64,000 nucleotides of DNA from Pseudomonas alloputida (GCF_021283545.2 NZ_CP128540.1:965501-1029500), one strand, 5' to 3'; positions 1 through 10,017 are shown, numbered from the stretch's first letter. Numbers and translations: made by a program. The notes: a model not told the origin generated them from the letters alone.

Positions 1-527
1 CGGCCGGTCAGACGCAAGCCATCCGGCGAAACCAGCAGGTCGATCGGTGTGGCCGGTGCGCTGGTGTCGGGGTCGGAACCGCCGCTGCTGCCCCCGCCTC
101 CATTGTCCGCCGCTGCTGCTGCGCCGCCCACGCCCAGCAGGCTGAGCCCGGCAATCGCCCAAGTTGGCATGGCACTGCCTGCAGTACCGATGCCTGCGAC
201 CAGTTCGTCCAGCGAGGCCACTTCTTCGAAGGTGAAACCGGTGAACGCTGCCGCATCGTACTGGGCATGCCACAGGGTGCCGTCTTCGCCGACGAAGACC
301 ATATCGCTGCCGACCCCGGCCTGGTCCACGGCGAAGAAGTTACCGATGGTGATCTTTTCCCCCGACTTCAGGGTGACGATCAGGTCCTGCCCGCGCTGGG
401 TGACCGTGGCCACTTTGTCTGGAGAAACCGGTACCTGCACGACGCTTGGTGCGTTTAGATTGATATTGCCCCAGGCGCTCTGAGTGGCGACTTCGGATTG
501 CTTATCGGCGACGACGATGTTGTCCAT
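1..527 (-). CDS. lapF: LapF/BapA-type giant surface adhesin, N-terminal part only
   Basis: The gene runs off the left edge; 175 codons are visible and no stop occurs. The ATG (525-527) follows a GGGAG ribosome site by five bases. Residues 1-110 look like the BapA-type prefix domain of large secreted adhesins (pattern LIVTLKSGEKITIGNFF near residues 49-65). Residues 124-140 are a Gly/Ala-rich hydrophobic stretch, followed by a Gly/Ser linker and what looks like the start of the first repeat (SPDGLRLTG). This prefix retains type I-secreted adhesins at the cell surface and supports cell-cell contact in biofilm. The name rests on the prefix and on the neighbouring norR-hmp-cyo order, which matches lapF in P. 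putida from memory. The repeats and C-terminal secretion signal lie outside the window. Confidence 0.8.
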   Translation of the reverse strand, partial: MDNIVVADKQSEVATQSAWGNINLNAPSVVQVPVSPDKVATVTQRGQDLIVTLKSGEKITIGNFFAVDQAGVGSDMVFVGEDGTLWHAQYDAAAFTGFTFEEVASLDELVAGIGTAGSAMPTWAIAGLSLLGVGGAAAAADNGGGGSSGGSDPDTSAPATPIDLLVSPDGLRLTG

Positions 528-717
528 GGATGCTCCCTGCTGATATCCGGATCCCCCGGCCCGAGTGTTCGGGCCACAACCGACGTAACAGAGCCCTTTC
601 AGGGGTCTTACGCACAGCCTCGACCAGGCAGTCGACAAACGGGTGGTTAGGGAGATATAGCAGCCGGTGGGGAAGCAACCAGATGGCTTTCTGGGTTAAT
701 CCTTTGGTAGAAAAGCC

Positions 718-2274
718 TCAGCGAAGCCCTAGCCTGCGGGCCAAACGGCTCAGGTTTGCGCGGTCCAGACCGAGTTCCCGGGCCGCTGCTGCCCAGTTGT
801 CCTGATGCCGCTGCAGGCAGGCTTCGATCACCTGTCGCTGGTAACTATCGACGGCTTCACGCAAGCCGCCTTCAGGCGGTGTGACCACTTGCAGCGGTGC
901 AGCGGGGGAGGGCAGCGTGCCTGGCGTGGTTGCCGACACACGCAGGTCCAGGTCGATGGCTTCGAGGGTGAGGATACGTGGCCGATCAGGGTGCTGGCCC
1001 AGCGCCTTGAGTGCCGAGCGGCCGATCAGGTGTTCCAGTTCGCGCACGTTGCCTGGCCAGTCGTAGGCGATCAACGCGGCTTGGGCCTCATGGCTCAGGC
1101 GCAGGCTGTTCAGGCCCAGCCGTGAACGGTTCTGTTCGAGGAAGTAGCCCGCCAATAGCAGCACGTCTCGCCCACGTTCGCGCAAAGGTGGCACGTGCAG
1201 CGGGTAAACGCTGAGGCGGTGATAGAAGTCGGCGCGAAAGTTGCCCGTACGCACCTCGGCAGCGAGGTCGCGGTTGGTAGCGGCGATCAGGCGCACGTCC
1301 ACCCGGTGCTCGCGGTCCGAACCCAGGCGCTGCAGTTGGCCGCTTTGCAGCACGCGTAGCAGCTTGGCCTGGACCGTCAGCGGCAGTTCGCCCACTTCGT
1401 CGAGGAACAGTGTGCCGCCGTTGGCCAGTTCGAATTTGCCGCGGCGCTCGCCATGCGCGCCGGTGAAGGCGCCGCGCACATGACCGAACAGTTCGCTTTC
1501 CACCAAGGTGTCGGGCAGGGCGGCGCAGTTGAGGCTGACCAGCGGCTTGTCCGCGCGGCTACTGGCCCGGTGCAGGGCCTGGGCCACCAGCTCCTTGCCG
1601 ACCCCGGTTTCGCCGGTGATCAGCACGGTCAGGTCGCTGCTGCCGACCAGACGAATTTCCTCCACCAGGCGTTTGTGCGCGGGGCTCTGGCCAATCAGCT
1701 CTCTATCCTGGCCGCTGGCCTGGCGGTAGAGCTCGGCGCGATGGTGTTCGTCTTCGGCGCGCAGGGCCAGGTGCTCGATACGCTCGGCCACGGTAACGGT
1801 GGCGGCAGCCAGGCTGGCAAAGGCCTGCAGGGCATCCAGCTCCAGGCTCTGGAACTGCCCGGGGGTGAGGGCGTCGAGGGTGACCAGGCCCCATGGGCGC
1901 TCATCGACCATCAACGGGCAGCCCATGCAGTCGTGCACTTCAAGGTCGGCATCGGGGGCATTGACCAAACCATCGTAGGGGTCGGGCAGTTCGGAATCGC
2001 TGGCGAATCGGGTGGGTTCCGGGCGGCTGAGCAGTATCTGGAAACGCGGGTGCTCGCTGACCCGAAAGCGCCGGCCGAGGGTGTCGGGGCTAAGGCCATC
2101 CACTGCCAGCGGCACCAGCCATTCCCCGTCCAGTCGCAGCAGTGCTGCAGCATCGCACGGCAGCAGGCCACGCATGGCTTGCAACAGGCGGCGGTAGCGT
2201 TCCTGGTCGGGCAAATCGCGGGACAGGTCGCTGACCAGGGGCAGGAGGGTGGTGAGCAGTGGCTGTGTAGTCAT
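718..2274 (-). CDS. norR: NorR/FhpR-type nitric-oxide-responsive sigma-54 activator
   Basis: The 518-residue product has the NorR layout. An N-terminal GAF domain (about 20-165) keeps the acidic/cysteine region used for the mononuclear iron in E. coli NorR: the SELPDPYDG segment, Cys116 in HDCMGCPL and Asp134. The AAA+ domain has Walker A GETGVGKE at 221-228, the sigma-54 contact loop GAFTGA at 268-273 and Walker B LFLDE near 289. A Fis-type helix-turn-helix ends the protein (about 490-516). The ATG at 2274 follows AGGAG. It is divergent from hmp across a spacer holding three GT-N7-AC sites and a sigma-54 promoter, so it most likely activates hmp when NO is present. The P. aeruginosa equivalent is called FhpR. 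Confidence 0.93.
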   Translation of the reverse strand: MTTQPLLTTLLPLVSDLSRDLPDQERYRRLLQAMRGLLPCDAAALLRLDGEWLVPLAVDGLSPDTLGRRFRVSEHPRFQILLSRPEPTRFASDSELPDPYDGLVNAPDADLEVHDCMGCPLMVDERPWGLVTLDALTPGQFQSLELDALQAFASLAAATVTVAERIEHLALRAEDEHHRAELYRQASGQDRELIGQSPAHKRLVEEIRLVGSSDLTVLITGETGVGKELVAQALHRASSRADKPLVSLNCAALPDTLVESELFGHVRGAFTGAHGERRGKFELANGGTLFLDEVGELPLTVQAKLLRVLQSGQLQRLGSDREHRVDVRLIAATNRDLAAEVRTGNFRADFYHRLSVYPLHVPPLRERGRDVLLLAGYFLEQNRSRLGLNSLRLSHEAQAALIAYDWPGNVRELEHLIGRSALKALGQHPDRPRILTLEAIDLDLRVSATTPGTLPSPAAPLQVVTPPEGGLREAVDSYQRQVIEACLQRHQDNWAAAARELGLDRANLSRLARRLGLR

Positions 2275-2325
2275 ATGGACTCCTATGGGTCGATATGACT
2301 ATACGCAGGGGTGGGTCGTTTTGAC
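2270..2325. promoter_or_regulatory. Three NorR-type enhancer sites (GT-N7-AC)
   Basis: Three 11-bp sites fit the GT-N7-AC core known for E. coli NorR: GTCATATGGAC at 2270-2280, GTCGATATGAC at 2289-2299 and GTCGTTTTGAC at 2315-2325. Centres are 19 and 26 bp apart, and all lie upstream of the sigma-54 promoter of hmp. The first overlaps the norR start codon, so binding there could also repress norR. NorR binding here is inferred from the pattern. Confidence 0.7.
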
Positions 2326-2366
2326 ATGACCTGCGTCAAGCCCCTGATTTTGCTGGCGATAAAAAG

Positions 2367-2380
2367 TTGGCACGATTGCT
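2367..2380 (+). promoter_or_regulatory. Sigma-54 promoter of hmp
   Basis: TTGGCACGATTGCT matches the -24/-12 consensus (TGGCAC-N5-TTGC) and lies about 50 bases upstream of the hmp start. A sigma-54 promoter is what a NorR-family activator requires. Confidence 0.85.
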
Positions 2381-2429
2381 GTAATGGCAGGGGCAGTCAT
2401 TTGAAGCCACAGGCTCAGGAGTTGTTGCA

Positions 2430-3608
2430 ATGCTCAATGCCGAACAACGTGCAATCATCAAGGCCACTGTACCTCTGCTGGAAAGCGGCGGCGAAGCGCT
2501 GACCACCCACTTCTACAAGATGATGCTCAGCGAATACCCCGAGGTACGGCCGCTGTTCAACCAGGCCCACCAGGCCAGTGGCGATCAGCCGCGTGCGCTG
2601 GCTAACGGCGTGTTGATGTATGCCCGCCATATCGACCAGCTGGAGCAACTGGGCGGCCTGGTCGGGCAGATCATCAACAAGCATGTTGCCCTGCAGATTC
2701 TGCCGGAGCACTACCCGATTGTCGGAAGCTGCCTGCTGCGCGCCATCGAGGAAGTGCTGGGCAAGGACATTGCCACCCCTGCGGTGATCGACGCCTGGGG
2801 CGCGGCCTATGGCCAGCTGGCCGACATTCTGATCGGCGCTGAAGAAAACCTCTATAAAGAGAAGGAAGAGGCCGAGGGTGGCTGGCGCGGTACCCGTGAA
2901 TTCCGCCTGGTACGCCGCGAGCAGGAAAGCAGCGAGATCGTTTCGTTCTACTTCGCCCCGGTGGATGGCATGCCGGTGCTCAAGGCAGAACCTGGCCAGT
3001 ACATCGGTCTGAAACTGGACATTGACGGTGCCGAGCAGCGCCGCAACTATTCCCTGTCGGCGCTGTGCGACGGCAAGGAATACCGCATCAGCGTCAAGCG
3101 CGAGGCGGGCGGCAAGGTCTCCAACTACCTGCACGATGAGCTGAAGGTGGGCGATACCCTGCAACTGTTCCCGCCTGCGGGTGACTTCACCCTGGCAGCC
3201 AGCGACAAGCCGCTGGTGCTGATCAGCGGAGGGGTGGGCATTACCCCGACCCTGGCGATGCTGCAGGCAGCACTGCAAACCCGGCGCGAGGTGCATTTCA
3301 TCCACTGTGCGCGTAACGGCGCGGTGCATGCCTTCCGGGACTGGATCGATGGCCTGGCGGCGCGCCATCCACAGCTCAAGCGCTTCTACTGCTATGCCGA
3401 GCCGGAAGGTGGCGCTGCGGCCGACGCCGTGGGTTTGCTCAGTGAAGACCTGCTCGCCGAGTGGCTGCCGCAGGAGCGTGACGTGGATGCCTACTTCCTC
3501 GGGCCCAAGGGCTTCATGGCGGCGGTCAAGCGCCAGCTGAAGGGCCTGGGGGTGCCGGAGCAGCAGAGCCGCTACGAGTTCTTCGGGCCGGCGGCAGCGC
3601 TGGAGTGA
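2430..3608 (+). CDS. hmp: Flavohemoprotein (nitric oxide dioxygenase)
   Basis: The 392-residue protein oxidises NO to nitrate with O2 and NAD(P)H in the cytoplasm. The globin domain (1-140) keeps heme-pocket residues at the E. coli Hmp positions: Tyr29, Gln53 and proximal His85 (in NKHVALQ). The reductase half has the FAD-binding RRNYSLS segment near 208 and the NAD(P)-binding GGVGITP segment near 270. Length matches the family (about 395). It is divergent from norR and sits behind a sigma-54 promoter, so induction by NO is expected. It appears monocistronic; REP elements follow. Confidence 0.97.
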   Translation: MLNAEQRAIIKATVPLLESGGEALTTHFYKMMLSEYPEVRPLFNQAHQASGDQPRALANGVLMYARHIDQLEQLGGLVGQIINKHVALQILPEHYPIVGSCLLRAIEEVLGKDIATPAVIDAWGAAYGQLADILIGAEENLYKEKEEAEGGWRGTREFRLVRREQESSEIVSFYFAPVDGMPVLKAEPGQYIGLKLDIDGAEQRRNYSLSALCDGKEYRISVKREAGGKVSNYLHDELKVGDTLQLFPPAGDFTLAASDKPLVLISGGVGITPTLAMLQAALQTRREVHFIHCARNGAVHAFRDWIDGLAARHPQLKRFYCYAEPEGGAAADAVGLLSEDLLAEWLPQERDVDAYFLGPKGFMAAVKRQLKGLGVPEQQSRYEFFGPAAALE

Positions 3609-3616
3609 TGTAGCGC

Positions 3617-3725
3617 CTGTGCCGGCCTCTTCGCGGGCACGCCCGCTCCCACAGGTATTGCACCGGTCTTGAATGTGGTGCCGTCTCTGTAGGAGCGGGT
3701 TTACCCGCGAAGGGGCCAGTACAGG
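3617..3725. repeat. Inverted pair of REP elements
   Basis: Two ~37-bp REPs face each other. The first (3617-3656) has core CTTCGCGGGCACGCCCGC; the second (3689-3725) is its near reverse complement. They lie just after the hmp stop and could act as a bidirectional mRNA-end structure. Confidence 0.85.
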
Positions 3726-4064
3726 CTTATAAAGTGCTCGTCCCCCCGCTGCAGCACACCTTTCTGCCTATATATAAAGGAAAGATGAAACCGGGCGCTG
3801 CACTTTCATCCTTAATCATCCTTTAATCACGGTATCCTTCACTCCCGGGTGTCGAGGGGCTTGCCCCTGCGCGGCACCTGGGCAGCCGTTTTTTTGCCGC
3901 CCGGCGTTGAACCGACGTCGTTGCGGCCGGTCTCAGCCACACTGGATAGCCCTGCGCAGTGCTTCCGCGACGCTCCCTCGGCATGCTCACAGGCCATGCC
4001 CAGCGTGTAGACTTGCGCCCAGGCAGGCGGACCACGCTGCCACTATCCATCGAAGGAACCGGCA
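3726..4064. other. Intergenic stretch with no convincing gene
   Basis: Between the REP pair and dsbB I see no frame with coding character on either strand. An AT-rich patch (CTATATATAAAGG, around 3767) and the run at 3809-3835 could carry the dsbB promoter, but no clear -35/-10 pair stands out. An AAGGAA ribosome site precedes the dsbB ATG. Confidence 0.5.
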
Positions 4065-4571
4065 ATGAACGAACAAACATCGCGCCTGAATCGGGAACGG
4101 CGCTTTCTGGTGCTGCTGGGGCTGATCTGCCTTTCACTGATCGGCGGCGCCCTCTACATGCAGGTGGTGCTCGGCGAGGCACCCTGCCCGCTGTGCATCC
4201 TGCAGCGTTATGCGTTGCTGTTCATTGCCGTGTTTGCCTTCATCGCTGCGGCGATGCCCGGGCGCCGCAGCCTGACCTTCTTCGAGGCGTTGGTGGTGCT
4301 CAGTGCCATTGGCGGAATCGTTGCGGCGGGCAACCATGTGTATATACTCGCCAACCCCATGGTCAGTTGCGGTATCGATACCCTGCAGCCGATCGTGGAT
4401 GACCTGCCACTGGCAAAGCTGTGGCCACTGGCGTTTCAGGTCGACGGCTTCTGCAGCACGCCGTATCCGCCGATCCTCGGCCTGTCGCTGGCGCAATGGG
4501 CACTTGTGGCGTTCGTGCTGACCGCCGTCCTGGTCCCGCTCGGTATCTACCGCAATCGACGCCAGGCTTAG
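4065..4571 (+). CDS. dsbB: Disulfide bond formation protein B (DsbB family)
   Basis: The 168-residue inner-membrane protein would pass electrons from periplasmic DsbA to the quinone pool. It has four predicted membrane segments and the first redox pair as CPLC at 41-44, typical of Pseudomonas DsbB. A second cysteine pair lies in the large periplasmic loop (VSCGI and GFCST). It sits upstream of the cyo operon but is separated by 559 bases with an ANR box, so it is probably a separate unit. Pseudomonads often carry two DsbB paralogues; which one this is cannot be told from the window. Confidence 0.93.
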   Translation: MNEQTSRLNRERRFLVLLGLICLSLIGGALYMQVVLGEAPCPLCILQRYALLFIAVFAFIAAAMPGRRSLTFFEALVVLSAIGGIVAAGNHVYILANPMVSCGIDTLQPIVDDLPLAKLWPLAFQVDGFCSTPYPPILGLSLAQWALVAFVLTAVLVPLGIYRNRRQA

Positions 4572-4636
4572 ACAAAAGTCCCGAATTGCATGGGGTCTTT
4601 TGCACCGCATGAGAAGAGGGAAAAGTTGCGCACCGC

Positions 4637-4650
4637 TTGATCCAGATCAA
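4637..4650. promoter_or_regulatory. ANR/FNR box upstream of cyo
   Basis: TTGATCCAGATCAA is a perfect match to the ANR/FNR consensus TTGAT-N4-ATCAA. It lies about 480 bases upstream of cyoA. In P. putida ANR is known to coordinate the terminal oxidases and to lower cyo expression when oxygen falls. The site also lies 66 bases past the dsbB stop, so cyo is the likely target. Confidence 0.85.
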
Positions 4651-4773
4651 TCCGCAGGCCTTGCAGGATGCGGCTTTGAGGCCTATCAAGCGGGGTGCGA
4701 CAAACTGTCGCGAAGTTGAATTATCGAGCAGTATTGTTGCGGATTCTGTAAAAGACTGTTGCTCAATAAGTCA

Positions 4774-5130
4774 TAGTCAAGGGTTGGCGACCTATCTACA
4801 ATCGCCCCCAATTTCCGTTCGGCACTGCTTGCGAGTCGCAGGATTGAAGGAAGCCTCAGCGCTCCTTTTTGCTGACTTCGTCAAGTTTCGCCCAACGGCG
4901 ATACCGGGCGGACACCCCTCCGCGTTTTCCCGCACCAAATGGACTTGGTCTGAAGTACAGGCCTGTTGCCTACGAAACCATAAGCACCGCTAACCCGCTT
5001 GAAGCCAAGGTCCTGCAGTCGGACCCCAGGCAGGAGCGAGTACGGGCGCGAAATGCCTCACTTGGCAGGACGAAGTGTTGGCTACCAAAACACAAATTGC
5101 ATTGAAGCAAGCTGATCTAGAGGTCGTGAG
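4774..5130 (+). promoter_or_regulatory. Probable cyo promoter and long untranslated leader
   Basis: A plausible sigma-70 promoter is TAGTCA (4774-4779), a 17-base spacer and TACAAT (4797-4802). If used, transcription starts near 4809 and the leader before cyoA is about 320 nt. The leader holds a hairpin-forming GGTCC...GGACC segment around 5009-5025. A 78-codon frame at 4869-5105 has no recognisable domain and no strong ribosome site, so I do not call it a gene. Confidence 0.45.
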
Positions 5131-6072
5131 ATGAGTAAAAAGCGTTACCCCAGACTGTTTGGCATATTGCCCTTTTTAGGCATGCTTTTACTCAGTGGGT
5201 GCAACTGGACCCTGCTCGACCCGAAGGGCCAGGTCGGCATTGAGCAAAAGAACCTGATCCTGATCGCTACCGGCCTGATGCTGCTGGTGGTAATCCCTGT
5301 GATCATCATGACCCTGGCGTTCGCCTGGAAGTACCGTGCTTCCAACAAGGCAGCCACCTACACCCCTGACTGGTCGCACTCGACCAAGATCGAGGCCGCG
5401 GTATGGATCATCCCGATCCTGATCATCATCGCCCTGGGTTACGTCACCTACCACTCCACCCACAAGCTGGACCCTTATCGTCCGCTGGATTCGGACGTTA
5501 AGCCGATTCAGATCGACGTGGTCGCGCTGGACTGGAAGTGGCTGTTCATCTACCCGGAACAGGGCATTGCCACGGTCAACAAGATCGTCTTCCCGGCTAA
5601 CACTCCGGTCAACTTCCGCGTCACTTCCGACGCCGTGATGAACTCGTTCTTCATCCCGGGCCTGGGCGGCCAGATCTACGCCATGGCCGGCATGACCACC
5701 AAGCTGCACCTGATCGCCAACGAAAATGGCGAATTCGACGGTATCAGCGCCAACTACAGCGGTGCTGGCTTCACCGGCATGAAATTCAAGGCTACTGCCA
5801 CCTCTCAGGAAGACTTCGACAAGTGGGTCGCTGAAGTCAAGCAGTCGCCGAAGAAGCTGGACAAGGCCGAATACGACGCCTTGGCCAAACCAAGCGAAAA
5901 CAACCCGGTCGCGCTGTATAGCGAGGCTTCGCCTGAGCAGTTCCAGCTGATCGTCGACAAGTACGAAGGCATGAACCGCGGTCGTAGCCACGAAGAAGCA
6001 GGCAGCAAAGATCTGGCCACAACCAAGGGTGTGGAATCGAGTATGCAACCAGCTGCCGGTGCAGAGGAGTAA
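5131..6072 (+). CDS. cyoA: Cytochrome bo3 ubiquinol oxidase subunit II
   Basis: The 313-residue subunit II of the proton-pumping quinol oxidase starts with a lipoprotein signal (LLLSGC, Cys24). Two membrane helices follow (about 40-65 and 90-110), then a periplasmic cupredoxin-like domain without the CuA ligands, as expected for a quinol oxidase. The C-terminal tail is charged. It is first in cyoABCDE, with 3 bases to cyoB. Length matches E. coli CyoA (315). Confidence 0.97.
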   Translation: MSKKRYPRLFGILPFLGMLLLSGCNWTLLDPKGQVGIEQKNLILIATGLMLLVVIPVIIMTLAFAWKYRASNKAATYTPDWSHSTKIEAAVWIIPILIIIALGYVTYHSTHKLDPYRPLDSDVKPIQIDVVALDWKWLFIYPEQGIATVNKIVFPANTPVNFRVTSDAVMNSFFIPGLGGQIYAMAGMTTKLHLIANENGEFDGISANYSGAGFTGMKFKATATSQEDFDKWVAEVKQSPKKLDKAEYDALAKPSENNPVALYSEASPEQFQLIVDKYEGMNRGRSHEEAGSKDLATTKGVESSMQPAAGAEE

Positions 6073-6075
6073 GAG

Positions 6076-8094
6076 ATGTTCGGTAAATTAAGCCTGGAGG
6101 CGATACCCTATCACGAGCCGATAGTCATGGTGACGCTTGCCATGATCGCGCTCGGCGGTATCGCTGTCGTCGGTCTTATCACCTATTTCCGCAAGTGGAC
6201 CTACTTGTGGAGCGAGTGGCTGACTACTGTCGACCACAAAAAGATCGGCGTGATGTACATCATCGTCGCGATGGTCATGCTGCTGCGCGGCTTTGCCGAC
6301 GCCATCATGATGCGTACCCAGCTGGCTGCCGCAACCGGCGGCTCCGAAGGCTACCTGCCGCCTGAACACTATGACCAGATCTTCACCGCTCACGGTGTGA
6401 TCATGATCATCTTCATGGCGATGCCGTTCTTCACCGGCCTGATGAACCTGGCGGTTCCTCTGCAGATCGGTGCACGTGACGTTGCCTTCCCGTTCCTGAA
6501 CTCCCTGAGCTTCTACCTGCTGCTGGCAGGCGTGCTGTTGGTCAACATCTCGCTGGGCGTTGGTGAATTCGCCAAGACCGGCTGGGTTGCCTATCCGCCG
6601 CTCGCGGGCATTCAGTACAGCCCTGGGGTGGGTGTCGACTACTACATCTGGGCGCTACAGCTATCCGGATTGGGTACGACGCTTACTGGCGTGAACTTCC
6701 TCGTCACCGTGATGAAGATGCGCGCACCTGGCATGAAACTGATGGACATGCCGATCTTCACCTGGACCTGCACCTGGGCCAACGTGTTGATCGTCGCTTC
6801 GTTCCCGATCCTGACTGCTGCACTCGCTCTGCTGACTGTTGACCGTTATCTGGACTTCCACATCTTCACCAACGAGCTTGGTGGGAACCCGATGATGTAC
6901 GTCAACCTGTTCTGGGCGTGGGGTCACCCTGAGGTTTACATCCTGATCCTGCCGGCCTTCGGCGTGTTCTCGGAAGTAACTTCGACGTTCTCTGGCAAAC
7001 GCCTGTTCGGCCACCACTCGATGATTTACGCATCGGGCGCGATCGCCATCCTCGGCTTTGCTGTATGGCTGCACCACTTCTTCACCATGGGTGCCGGCGC
7101 CAGCGTCAACACCTTCTTCGGCCTGGCGACGATGCTGATCTCCATTCCGACCGGTGTGAAGCTGTTCAACTGGCTGTTCACCATGTACCAAGGCCGTGTG
7201 CGCTTCACCGCACCGATGCTCTGGACCCTGGGCTTCATGGTCACTTTCTCCATCGGTGGCATGACCGGCGTACTGCTGGCCGTTCCGGGTGCTGACTTCG
7301 TCCTGCACAACAGCCTGTTCGTAATTGCGCACTTCCACAACGTGATCATCGGTGGCGCGGTATTCGGCTACATCGCCGGTTTCGCCTTCTGGTTCCCGAA
7401 AGCCTTCGGCTTCACCCTGAACGAGAAGTGGGGCAAAGCTGCCTTCTGGTTCTGGCTGTCGGGCTTCTACGTTGCGTTCATGCCGCTGTACGCCCTGGGC
7501 TTCATGGGCATGACCCGTCGTCTGAACCACTCCGACAACCCACTGTGGGAACCCTACCTGTACGTAGCCGTTGTCGGCGCCGTGCTGATCCTGTTCGGTA
7601 TCGCTTGCCAGCTGATCCAGATCGTCGTTTCGGTCCGCGACCGCAACCAGAACCTGGACGTGACCGGCGACCCATGGGGCGGCCGTACCCTGGAATGGTC
7701 GACTTCTTCGCCACCTCCGTTCTACAACTTCGCTCACATGCCTGAGAAAGTTGGCCTGGACTGCTGGCACGAAGCCAAGGAAGCAGGCGTTGCGTACAAG
7801 GCTCCGGCCAAGTACGAAGCCATTCACATGCCGAGCAACACCGCTACCGGTCTGTTCATGGGCCTGTTCCTGACTGTCTTCGGCTTCGCCTTCATCTGGC
7901 ACATCTGGTGGCTGGTTGGCGCGAGCCTGGTTGCAACCATCGCTGTCTTCGTTCGCCACGCTGCACGTGACGACCAGGGCTACATGGTTCCGGCCGAAGA
8001 AGTGGCGCGCATCGAAGGCGAGCGTATGAAAGCGCTGGCCAAAGCAGGTGCTCTGCCTGCCGGCGCACGTGTCGAATCGTTTGAGCGGGTGTAA
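6076..8094 (+). CDS. cyoB: Cytochrome bo3 ubiquinol oxidase subunit I
   Basis: The 672-residue catalytic subunit binds heme b, heme o3 and CuB. Visible signatures include [11 protein letters not shown] near the N-terminus, the low-spin heme His in FTAHGVIMI, the CuB/cross-linked Tyr motif WGHPEVYI, a His-His pair in WLHHFF and the HFHNVIIGG segment with the last heme ligands. It has about 15 membrane helices. It reduces O2 to water at the inner membrane, drawing electrons from ubiquinol. Length is close to E. coli CyoB (663). Confidence 0.98.
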   Translation: MFGKLSLEAIPYHEPIVMVTLAMIALGGIAVVGLITYFRKWTYLWSEWLTTVDHKKIGVMYIIVAMVMLLRGFADAIMMRTQLAAATGGSEGYLPPEHYDQIFTAHGVIMIIFMAMPFFTGLMNLAVPLQIGARDVAFPFLNSLSFYLLLAGVLLVNISLGVGEFAKTGWVAYPPLAGIQYSPGVGVDYYIWALQLSGLGTTLTGVNFLVTVMKMRAPGMKLMDMPIFTWTCTWANVLIVASFPILTAALALLTVDRYLDFHIFTNELGGNPMMYVNLFWAWGHPEVYILILPAFGVFSEVTSTFSGKRLFGHHSMIYASGAIAILGFAVWLHHFFTMGAGASVNTFFGLATMLISIPTGVKLFNWLFTMYQGRVRFTAPMLWTLGFMVTFSIGGMTGVLLAVPGADFVLHNSLFVIAHFHNVIIGGAVFGYIAGFAFWFPKAFGFTLNEKWGKAAFWFWLSGFYVAFMPLYALGFMGMTRRLNHSDNPLWEPYLYVAVVGAVLILFGIACQLIQIVVSVRDRNQNLDVTGDPWGGRTLEWSTSSPPPFYNFAHMPEKVGLDCWHEAKEAGVAYKAPAKYEAIHMPSNTATGLFMGLFLTVFGFAFIWHIWWLVGASLVATIAVFVRHAARDDQGYMVPAEEVARIEGERMKALAKAGALPAGARVESFERV

Positions 8095-8097
8095 TCA

Positions 8098-8721
8098 ATG
8101 TCCAGTCAAGTAATGCACGGCGCTGCTCATGGTCACGACCATGGGCATGACGACCACCACCACGACTCGGGCCAGATGACCGTACTGGGCTTCTGGCTGT
8201 ACCTGATGACCGACTGCATCCTGTTTGCGTCGCTCTTCGCCACCTACGCGGTGCTGTCCGGCAGTTTTGCCGGCGGCCCGTCGGGTCATGACATCTTCCA
8301 GCTTGATTTCGTAGCTGTTGAAACGCTGTTCCTGCTGCTGTCCTCGATCACCTTCGGCTTCGCCATGCTGAAGATGTTCGATGGCAAGAAAGCAGGTGTA
8401 CTGGGCTGGTTGGCTGTGACCTTCCTGTTCGGTGCAGGCTTCATCGCGATGGAAATCTATGAGTTCCATCACCTGATCAGCGAGGGCTTCGGCCCGCAGC
8501 GCAGTGGCTTCCTGTCGGGCTTCTTCGCCCTGGTAGGTACCCACGGTCTGCACGTGACTGCTGGTCTGATCTGGATGGCAATCATGATGTACCAGATCAA
8601 CAAGCACGGCATCACGCCGACCGCCAAGACCCGCATGAGCTGCCTGAGCCTGTTCTGGCACTTCCTGGACGTGGTCTGGATCTGCGTATTCACCGTCGTT
8701 TACCTGCTGGGGGTTCTGTAA
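8098..8721 (+). CDS. cyoC: Cytochrome bo3 ubiquinol oxidase subunit III
   Basis: This 207-residue five-helix subunit has the COX3-type segment [16 protein letters not shown] and the conserved Glu-His region [10 protein letters not shown] His/Asp-rich start ([13 protein letters not shown]) is exposed to the cytoplasm and could bind metal. The start follows the cyoB stop by three bases, and the stop overlaps the cyoD start (TAATG). Confidence 0.97.
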   Translation: MSSQVMHGAAHGHDHGHDDHHHDSGQMTVLGFWLYLMTDCILFASLFATYAVLSGSFAGGPSGHDIFQLDFVAVETLFLLLSSITFGFAMLKMFDGKKAGVLGWLAVTFLFGAGFIAMEIYEFHHLISEGFGPQRSGFLSGFFALVGTHGLHVTAGLIWMAIMMYQINKHGITPTAKTRMSCLSLFWHFLDVVWICVFTVVYLLGVL

Positions 8722-9053
8722 TGGCTAACGCACACGACACTCATCACGAAGGTAATCACGGCAGCGTCAAGTCGTACATGATCGGTTTTGTACTGTCGAT
8801 CATCCTGACTGCGATCCCGTTCGGCCTGGCCATGACTGCCAGCCTGCCGAAGAACCTGACCGTTCTGATCATTGTTGCCATGGCCGTGATCCAGGTAGTT
8901 GTTCACCTGGTTTACTTCCTGCACATGGACCGCTCGAAAGAGCAACGCAACAACGTTTCGACGTTCCTGTTCACCACCCTGGTGATCGCTCTGCTTGTCG
9001 GCCTGTCGCTGTGGATCATGTTCAGCATCCACTTCGAAATGTTGGCCAAGTGA
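8721..9053 (+). CDS. cyoD: Cytochrome bo3 ubiquinol oxidase subunit IV
   Basis: The 110-residue small subunit has three membrane helices and the family segment VVHLVYFLHMDRS near 60-72. It helps assemble the CuB site of subunit I. It overlaps cyoC by one base and is followed after 11 bases by cyoE. Confidence 0.96.
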   Translation: MANAHDTHHEGNHGSVKSYMIGFVLSIILTAIPFGLAMTASLPKNLTVLIIVAMAVIQVVVHLVYFLHMDRSKEQRNNVSTFLFTTLVIALLVGLSLWIMFSIHFEMLAK

Positions 9054-9064
9054 GGTAAGACTGC

Positions 9065-9952
9065 ATGTCCGTTAAGCACTTTATCCAAATCACCAAACCG
9101 GGGATCATTTTCGGTAACGTGCTTTCCGTGGCAGGCGGTTTCTTCCTTGCCTCGAAGGGCCATGTGGATTTCGCCCTGTTCCTGGCGGTGGTGATCGGTA
9201 CTTCGCTGGTGGTTGCGTCCGGATGCGTGTTCAACAACTGCATCGACCGTGACATCGACCACAAGATGGAGCGCACCAAGAACCGTGTCATGGTTCAGGG
9301 CGGCATGTCGCTGCCCCTCGCGCTGATCTACGCCACCCTGCTCGGGGTGGCGGGTTTCAGCCTGCTGTATGTCCAGGCCAACCCGCTGTCTGCGTTCTGC
9401 GCACTGATTGGCTTTGTCGTCTACGTCGGTTTCTACAGCCTGTGGCTGAAGCGTAAATCGGTGCACGGCACCTTGGTCGGCAGCCTGTCGGGTGCCATGC
9501 CTCCGGTGATCGGCTACTGCGCCGTGAGCAACAGCTTCGACCTGGCTGCGGTAACCCTGCTGGTGATGTTCAGCCTTTGGCAAATGCCGCACAGCTTTGC
9601 CATCGCGATCTTCCGCTTCAAGGATTACAGCGCTGCCAACATTCCGGTCCTGCCGGTGGCACGTGGCATCCTCGCGGCGAAGAAGCAGATTGTGCTGTAC
9701 GTGCTGGCCTTTGTGCTCGCCACCTTGATGCTCACCCTCGGCGGTTACGCCGGCCTCGGCTACCTGGCCGTGGCAGCTGCCATGGGCCTGTACTGGTTGT
9801 ACATGGCCTGGGGTGGTTACAAGGCCGAGGACGACAGCAAGTGGGCCCGCAAGGTGTTCGGCTTCTCCATCCTCACCGTCACTGCCCTGAGCGTGATGAT
9901 GGGTGTGGACAGCCAGACCGCTGCGGATGTGCTGATGACCTACGCACGCTGA
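9065..9952 (+). CDS. cyoE: Protoheme IX farnesyltransferase (heme O synthase)
   Basis: The 295-residue UbiA-family prenyltransferase adds a farnesyl group to heme b to make heme O for CyoB. The Asp-rich site [17 protein letters not shown] (about 59-75) and the second loop [16 protein letters not shown] (about 138-153) are both intact. Nine membrane helices are expected. It is last in the operon and is followed by a strong terminator. Confidence 0.97.
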
Positions 9953-9973
9953 AACTGCTGCCTGTTTCACGAA

Positions 9974-10004
9974 AACCCCGGCCACTGTGCCGGGGTTTTT
10001 TTTT
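9974..10004 (+). terminator. Rho-independent terminator of cyoABCDE
   Basis: The hairpin CCCCGGC-(ACTGT)-GCCGGGG is followed by nine T residues, 21 bases after the cyoE stop. Confidence 0.93.
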
Positions 10005-10017
10005 GGGGGTATTTTTC

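Noticed and set aside
4869..5105. 78-codon frame in the cyo leader
   Set aside because: No ribosome site or recognisable domain; more likely untranslated leader.
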